This document shows, piece by piece, positions 59,354 through 64,000 of a DNA stretch of 64,000 nt. The DNA lies in the NCBI RefSeq assembly GCF_002355835.1, contig NZ_AP017459.1:62001-126000 (forward strand), given 5' to 3'. Both the position numbers and the translations under genes were made by a program. The DNA comes from Candidatus Endomicrobiellum trichonymphae (GTDB taxonomy: Bacteria; Elusimicrobiota; Endomicrobiia; Endomicrobiales; Endomicrobiaceae). Position 1 is the stretch's first letter; every line of letters starts with the position of its first letter. Under the pieces are notes generated by a model. That model saw only the letters and a program-made list of their open reading frames with translations, was not told the origin of the DNA and ran no database searches.

Positions 59354-60434
59354 ACTGCCCCCTTTTAGATGCAGATATTTTTTCAAAAGCATCCCATAAT
59401 CCAAAAATGTACATTATGCCGAGAGATCTGTCATATAAACCATATCCGGGTCGGCATTTTTCGTCCCATATATGTCGTCCATGATCAGGACGGACATAAT
59501 ATTTATAATTTATATCGTGGTATGCCTTTACAATTTCTGTTATATCAAGAGAACCGTCGGAAGTTTTGTGAGAAGTCTCTGTAAAATCTCCGTTTTTAAA
59601 ATGCCGGATATTGCGTATATGCGCAAAGTATATCCTGTCGCCGAACTCCCGCACTATAGCTGCAATGTTATTTTTCGTGCAGGAGCCTAAAGAACCGCTG
59701 CATAAAGTGAGTCCGTTTGAAGGATTGTCAACAAGGCTTAAAAATTTTTTGATATTGTCTCTGCAGGTTATTATACGAGAAAGACCAAATATACTCCACG
59801 GCGGATCGTCGGGATGTATGGCCATTTTTATGCCGCTTTCCTGTGCGACGGGTATAATTTCCTGCAAAAAGTATTTCAGATTTTCCCAAAGGTCGTCATC
59901 TTTTATCTCTTTATAGGCTTCAAAAAGTTCTTTTATTTTTGAAAGTCTTTCCGGCTCCCATCCGGGCATCGTCAAAAGACCTTCTTGTTTTGACATTTGT
60001 TCTAAAAACTTAACCGGATTTATATTGTCAACTTTAGCTTTTTCATAAAAAAGCGCTGTAGAACCGTCAGACTGGGGTTTGTACAGGTCTGTCCGTGTCC
60101 AATCAAAAACCGGCATAAAGTTGTAACATACGACTTTTACGCCGGCTCTGCCGAGATTTTTAAGAGTATTTTTATAATTTTCTATATATTTTTTGCGGGA
60201 AGGAAGTCCAAGTTTGATATCTTCGTGAACATTAACACTTTCAACAACATCAGCATTAAAGTTATATTTTGCAGCTTGCGCCTTAACTTCTTCAATGCGC
60301 TCAACAGTCCAGCATTCCCCTGCTGGTATGTCATGCAGTGCCCATACTATTCCTTCAACGCCGGGTATCTGTCTTATATACCTCAGCGGTATGGGATCAA
60401 CGTTTTCCCCGTACCACCTGAAGGTCATTTTCAT
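59340..60434 (-). CDS. uxuA: Mannonate dehydratase
   Basis: Removes water from D-mannonate to give 2-keto-3-deoxygluconate. The 364-residue protein begins MKMTFRWYGENVDPIPLRYI, the unmistakable UxuA start, with later segments KMAIHPDDPPWSIFGLSRI and CSGSLGSCTKN. The end includes YVRPDHGRHIWDEK with metal-site residues. It starts seven bases after the kdgK stop, and its stop overlaps uxuB. Intact. Confidence 0.97.
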   Translation of the reverse strand: MKMTFRWYGENVDPIPLRYIRQIPGVEGIVWALHDIPAGECWTVERIEEVKAQAAKYNFNADVVESVNVHEDIKLGLPSRKKYIENYKNTLKNLGRAGVKVVCYNFMPVFDWTRTDLYKPQSDGSTALFYEKAKVDNINPVKFLEQMSKQEGLLTMPGWEPERLSKIKELFEAYKEIKDDDLWENLKYFLQEIIPVAQESGIKMAIHPDDPPWSIFGLSRIITCRDNIKKFLSLVDNPSNGLTLCSGSLGSCTKNNIAAIVREFGDRIYFAHIRNIRHFKNGDFTETSHKTSDGSLDITEIVKAYHDINYKYYVRPDHGRHIWDEKCRPGYGLYDRSLGIMYIFGLWDAFEKISASKRGQYGVE

Positions 60435-60441
60435 GTATTTG

Positions 60442-61467
60442 TTACCTCTCTACACGACCGGAAGCATTCCCACCAGCAAGTTTTTTGACCTCATCAACCG
60501 AAACCTGATTATAGTCCCCTTCAATACTGTGTTTTAAGCAACTTGCGGCAACCGCAAATTCTATTGTTTTCTGACCCGCATAGTCGTTTATTGAGGAATA
60601 TATTAATCCAGCGCCGAAAGAATCGCCTCCGCCTACGCGGTCAATGATATGTATCAGATACTCTCTGCTGAAGAAGAATTCCTTGCCGTCATAAAGCATA
60701 GCTGCCCAGCGGTTATCGCTGGCGGAAATAGAGCTTCTAAGCGTTATTGCCACTTTTGAGAAATTAAATCTTGTCTTTAATTCCTGCGCCACTTCTTTAT
60801 AGCCTTCATGATTAATTTTGCCAGTCGCTATATCCGTATGTTTAGCTTTTATTCCGAATACATCGCCCGCATCTTCTTCGTTTGCTATACACACGTTTAC
60901 GTATTTGCATAGCTCTCCCATAATTCTGCCGGCTTTCTCTTTTGACCAGAGTTTATTCCGGTAATTTAAATCGCAGCTGACAGTGATTTTCTTTTCTTTG
61001 GCATATTTGCATGCTTCAAGGCATATTTCGGCGACATTATCGCCCAATGCAGGTGTAATACCTGTAAAGTGGAACCACTGCACGTCTTCAAAAATTTTAT
61101 CCCAGTCAAAATCTTCTTTTGACGCCGCGGATATAGAAGATCCCACTCTGTCATAAATAACTTTAGATGGTCTCTGGCTTGCTCCTTTTTCTAAAAAGTA
61201 TATGCCAACGCGATCCCCGCCGCGCGCTATAAAAGAAGTATCAACTCCGTATTTTCTTAAAGAATTTATACCTGCCTGCCCGATTTCATGCTTAGGCATT
61301 TTGCTTATAAAAGCTGCTTTTAATCCAAAATTTGCAAGAGAAACAGCAACATTAGCCTCGCCTCCGCCGTAAGTGGCGCCGTATCTGTTAGCTTGTGAAA
61401 AACGATAATATCCTTCCGGTGCAAGCCTGAGCATTAATTCTCCAAATATTACTATTTTTTTTGACAT
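60442..61467 (-). CDS. kdgK: 2-keto-3-deoxygluconate kinase (PfkB family)
   Basis: Phosphorylates 2-keto-3-deoxygluconate. The 341-residue protein has the PfkB N-terminal signature (YGGGEANVAVSLANFGL) and the C-terminal motif DRVGGGDSFGAGLIYS containing the catalytic aspartate. The pattern in between, including VSCDLNYRNKLWSKEKAG, is typical of KDG kinases. It lies 18 bases after eda and seven before uxuA. Intact. Confidence 0.94.
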   Translation of the reverse strand: MSKKIVIFGELMLRLAPEGYYRFSQANRYGATYGGGEANVAVSLANFGLKAAFISKMPKHEIGQAGINSLRKYGVDTSFIARGGDRVGIYFLEKGASQRPSKVIYDRVGSSISAASKEDFDWDKIFEDVQWFHFTGITPALGDNVAEICLEACKYAKEKKITVSCDLNYRNKLWSKEKAGRIMGELCKYVNVCIANEEDAGDVFGIKAKHTDIATGKINHEGYKEVAQELKTRFNFSKVAITLRSSISASDNRWAAMLYDGKEFFFSREYLIHIIDRVGGGDSFGAGLIYSSINDYAGQKTIEFAVAASCLKHSIEGDYNQVSVDEVKKLAGGNASGRVER

Positions 61468-61485
61468 TTTAAGTCTCCGTTTATA

Positions 61486-62451
61486 TTATTTTTTTTGAAG
61501 GAGATGAACGGCAAAATTCCCAATTTCCTCTTTTATATATATAATGCGCAGATTCCCCGCTTCATCGTATGAAGCAGTTCCTTCATTAAATACAACGCCG
61601 GCTCTCCGCAAATAATATACTGCGCGTGCCGCATTATTTGTACTCACTGCGATATGCCCGTTTTTGCCTAAAAACTGTTGTTTCATAATCTCTATGTCGG
61701 AACCGGCAAAGAAAGATCCGGAACGTTCCTGTTTTGTAAACCCAAATAGACTCTCAAACGCGCTGGCTGCCTTATTTGCACCGGCTGCATCCGGCATATT
61801 AATACCCACGTGCTGTACTTCAAAACCAAGCATGGCGCACAGAGCCTCTTTGGCTAGTTTTGTAACGGCTTCATAGTTGTTGCTTTTGAGCAGTTCTTTA
61901 CTGACCATCCAGCTGCCTCCGCAGGCAATAACTTTATTAAATGATAGATATGTGTTCAAATTCTTTATATTAATTCCGCCTGTCGGCATAAATTTTATAC
62001 TTGTGTAAGGTGCGGATATAGCCTTAATCATATTAATTCCGCCGGCGGCTTCCGCCGGGAAAAATTTTACGACTTCAAGTCCTAAGCTCAGAGCGGTTTC
62101 TATATCGCTCGGCGTTGTGCAGCCCGGAATTATCGTAATATTTTTATCAACACAGTATTTTACAATTTCGCGGTTTAGTCCCGGACTTACTATAAATTTA
62201 GCACCGGCAGCAATTGCTCTGTCAACCTGTTCTACGGTTAAAACCGTACCTGCGCCGACAAGCATCTCCGGCATTTTCTTAGAAATGATTTTTATCGATT
62301 CCTCTGCAGCAGCAGTTCTGAAAGTTACCTCCGCGCATTCTAATCCGCCGGCATATAGCGCTTTTGCAAGGGACAAAGCATGGCTGCTCTCATCAAGCAC
62401 GACAACCGGAACTATACCGATATTAGAAATTTCATTTAATAATTTATTCAT
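61486..62451 (-). CDS. eda: KDPG aldolase fused to a C-terminal glyoxalase/VOC-like domain
   Basis: Cleaves 2-keto-3-deoxy-6-phosphogluconate to pyruvate and glyceraldehyde-3-phosphate. Residues 1 to about 210 are the aldolase: GIVPVVVLD, AEVTFRT, MLVGAGTVL, and the Schiff-base lysine in VVKFFPAEAAGG. From about 210 to 321 a second domain follows: FEVQHVGINMPDAAGA, then FFAGSDIEIMKQ and GHIAVSTNNAARAVYYLRRA, a glyoxalase/VOC-type fold. Standard Eda is about 210 residues, so the fusion is clear. The role of the second domain is unknown to me. It is the first gene of the operon, with a promoter upstream. Confidence 0.92.
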   Translation of the reverse strand: MNKLLNEISNIGIVPVVVLDESSHALSLAKALYAGGLECAEVTFRTAAAEESIKIISKKMPEMLVGAGTVLTVEQVDRAIAAGAKFIVSPGLNREIVKYCVDKNITIIPGCTTPSDIETALSLGLEVVKFFPAEAAGGINMIKAISAPYTSIKFMPTGGINIKNLNTYLSFNKVIACGGSWMVSKELLKSNNYEAVTKLAKEALCAMLGFEVQHVGINMPDAAGANKAASAFESLFGFTKQERSGSFFAGSDIEIMKQQFLGKNGHIAVSTNNAARAVYYLRRAGVVFNEGTASYDEAGNLRIIYIKEEIGNFAVHLLQKK

Positions 62452-62515
62452 TATATATAAAGTCTCCTGATTTATAATTGTACAGAGATTCTGTATCTTT
62501 GTTGTTTTTCATGGG

Positions 62516-62545
62516 ATTATATCCACTTGACGATGATAGGGACAA
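62516..62545 (-). promoter_or_regulatory. Promoter of the uronate operon
   Basis: On the minus strand, TTGTCC (62545-62540), an 18-base spacer and TATAAT (62521-62516) lie about 65 bases upstream of the eda start. A CAGGAGA ribosome-binding site follows. No clear operator palindrome was seen. Confidence 0.55.
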
Positions 62546-62730
62546 AAGACAAATTTCTGTATTTTCATTATAGTTAAATAACTTTTATTTGAAAAATGCA
62601 AGCACCGTTTTATGAAAATGATTTTCTTTATCCCCTTTTTTTTAAGTTGGGCGAAATAACGGTCAATTTGTCAGCAATTGCGGTATTTTGTAGAATTATT
62701 CAACAATGTGTTAACAACGGTTTATAGACT

Positions 62731-62802
62731 GCGCTCGTAGCTTAAAGGATAGAGCGCCGGCCTCCGGAGCCGGTAATTCCGGTTCAAGTCCGGACGAGCG
62801 TA
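62731..62802 (+). tRNA. tRNA-Arg (anticodon CCG)
   Basis: Acceptor GCGCTCG pairs with CGAGCGT (one G-U pair), the anticodon stem CCGGC/GCCGG encloses CTCCGGA (anticodon CCG), and the T arm is CCGGTTCAAGTCCGG. The discriminator is A. About 72 bases; CCA not encoded. Confidence 0.93.
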
Positions 62803-62969
62803 ATTGTCGCTTAAGTTTTCGGATTTGCATTTCTTTTAGGGATGAGTTATATTTTCGATTTTTATTTTTATTTTTACAAGCTATAATTGTTTTTTTTAAA
62901 TCCCACGAACTCAGAGCGAAAAATTATTGATGGTTAAAAGTCCTAGAGACCGCAGGGTGTGATAAAATA

Positions 62970-63855
62970 ATGATTGATTTCAATAAAAAATATAGAAAAG
63001 CTTTATTCAAAGATGGATTAGGCGTTCTATATGTCCGAGGAAATGCAGTGCAAACAGGAATAAAGGTCAGAAAGGTTTTTGTAAAACTGCGGATAAGATA
63101 TTTGTCGCAAGTAGCAGTGTTCATATGGGTGAAGAACCGTCTATAAGCGTAAACAGTGGCTCAGTCGCAATTTTTTTTCAAACTGTACCTTAAACTATGT
63201 CTTTTGCCAGAATTATCCAATAAGACAGCTTGGCAACGGAAAAGAAGTTAGTTTTGAAGACTTAGTTGATATGATGCTTAATCTTCAAAACAGAGGCGTC
63301 CATAATATAAATTTTGTTACGCCTACCCAAATATAGTCCGCAGATTGTAAAGTCCACATATATAGCCCACAAAAAAGGTTTAAGAGTGCCTATTAATATA
63401 CAATTGCAGCGGATATGAAGATATGGAAACTTTAGAACTTCTAGAAGGAACTGTTGACATATATCTTCCCGATGTAAAATATTCTGACGATGAAATAGCT
63501 TTTAAGTATTCCGGAGTTAAGGATTATGTTGAAGTAAATCGAGTCGCTTTAAAAGAAATGAAAAGACAGGTCGGCGATTTAACGGTTGATAGCGAGGGTG
63601 CGGCGCAGAAAGGTGTTATTGTGAGGCATTTGGTTTTACCGGGAAATGTTGAAAATACCAAAAAAGCTTTAGAATTTATCGCAAAAAATTATCAGAAAAT
63701 ACTTTTATAAGTTTAATGTCGCAGTATCATACGGCATATAAATCAAATAATTTAAAGAGTTGTCGTGCTCTTTAACCAAAGAAGAATACGAAGAAGCGGT
63801 AAGTTATCTTAAACTGTTAAATCTGGAAAACGGCTGGCTGCAGACTTTGCAATAA
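62970..63855 (+). pseudogene. PflX-like radical SAM protein (COG1313 type), heavily decayed
   Basis: The pieces follow in order across several frames. First SICPRKCSANRNKGQKGFC and KTADKIFVASSSVHMGEEPS, then a break in a T8 run near 63175. Next comes NCTLNYVFCQNYPIRQLG, the radical SAM cluster motif in which the second cysteine (expected CxxxCxxC) is now Tyr. Then VHNINFVTPTQ, a one-base slip near 63330, YSPQIVKSTYIAHKKG, and another break near 63410. The last long open part (63423-63710) reads IYLPDVKYSDDEIAFKYSG and VIVRHLVLPG, then a shifted tail to TAA 63855. At least four lesions. The start is uncertain. Confidence 0.82.
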
Positions 63856-64000
63856 GGTTTTTTTATATACTGAGTAATTATACAATAAGAAACGGTCATA
63901 AACAGAAGCAAAATATCCCATTGAGTGTGATTTTATCTATGCAAAAAATAAACTGTAGCAATTCCGAACTGAATTTGATCACCTTGCATAATTTGAGCGT

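Overview
The window is about 64 kb of an AT-rich, gene-decaying bacterial chromosome. Several features fit 'Candidatus Endomicrobium trichonymphae' (Elusimicrobiota, intracellular symbiont of termite-gut Trichonympha flagellates) or a very close relative. These are a complete glucuronate-degradation operon, a MacA/MacB/TolC-type exporter, an oriC-type rpmH-rnpA-yidD-yidC-jag / parA-parB block, and many recognisable genes broken by one-base indels. This assignment is recall plus inference; no database search was run.

Layout. 1-2.4 kb: cinA and thrC, intact core genes. 2.6-20.9 kb: a defence and toxin island. It holds a DUF4238 gene, a broken KAP NTPase, a very large broken STAND-like NTPase with a C-terminal PD-(D/E)XK nuclease domain, a broken Fic gene, an intact type I restriction-modification operon (hsdM, a half-length hsdS, hsdR), and a broken TIR + caspase-like pair that resembles type IV Thoeris. 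It ends with a TdeIII-like restriction-modification pair and a Panacea/RelE-like toxin-antitoxin pair; the methyltransferase and the Panacea gene are cut head-to-head at one deletion junction. 21-29.3 kb: a small membrane protein, alaS, a 1.2 kb gene-poor stretch, then a tripartite exporter (macB, macA, tolC-like). 29.7-37.8 kb: rpmH-rnpA-yidD-yidC-jag, a CoA-binding protein, a HAD phosphatase, two perfect parS palindromes, parA, parB, DnaA-box-like motifs and a Pif1-like helicase, which suggests proximity to the replication origin. 38-47 kb: tRNA-Ser, then a second decayed defence cluster: a cas9-cas1-cas2 locus without csn2 or a visible array, a radical SAM gene with its broken TcmP partner, and a broken ABC-F ATPase. 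47-54.4 kb: a U32 peptidase-family gene, a debris field (PIN toxin, DUF488, signal-peptide/membrane remnants), a zinc-ribbon protein, tRNA-Gly, a tRNA-nucleotidyltransferase-like gene rearranged by a 214-bp inverted repeat, and an active/inactive M16 protease pair. 55.6-62.5 kb: the operon eda-kdgK-uxuA-uxuB-uxaC-exuT on the minus strand, which takes hexuronate from import to pyruvate and glyceraldehyde-3-phosphate. 62.7-64 kb: tRNA-Arg and a decayed PflX-like radical SAM gene.

How it works together. Core, information-processing and uronate genes are open end to end, while nearly all the anti-phage genes carry frameshifts, many in homopolymer runs. The only defence system that reads as intact is HsdMSR. 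This matches what I recall of published comparisons of Endomicrobium genomovars, which described decay of systems against foreign DNA. The most interesting relics are the TIR-caspase pair (17.6-19.0 kb), the STAND-nuclease giant (6.7-10.7 kb), the deletion junction near 20.22 kb, the 214-bp inverted repeat (50.8-51.5 kb), and three G/C homopolymers of exactly ten bases.
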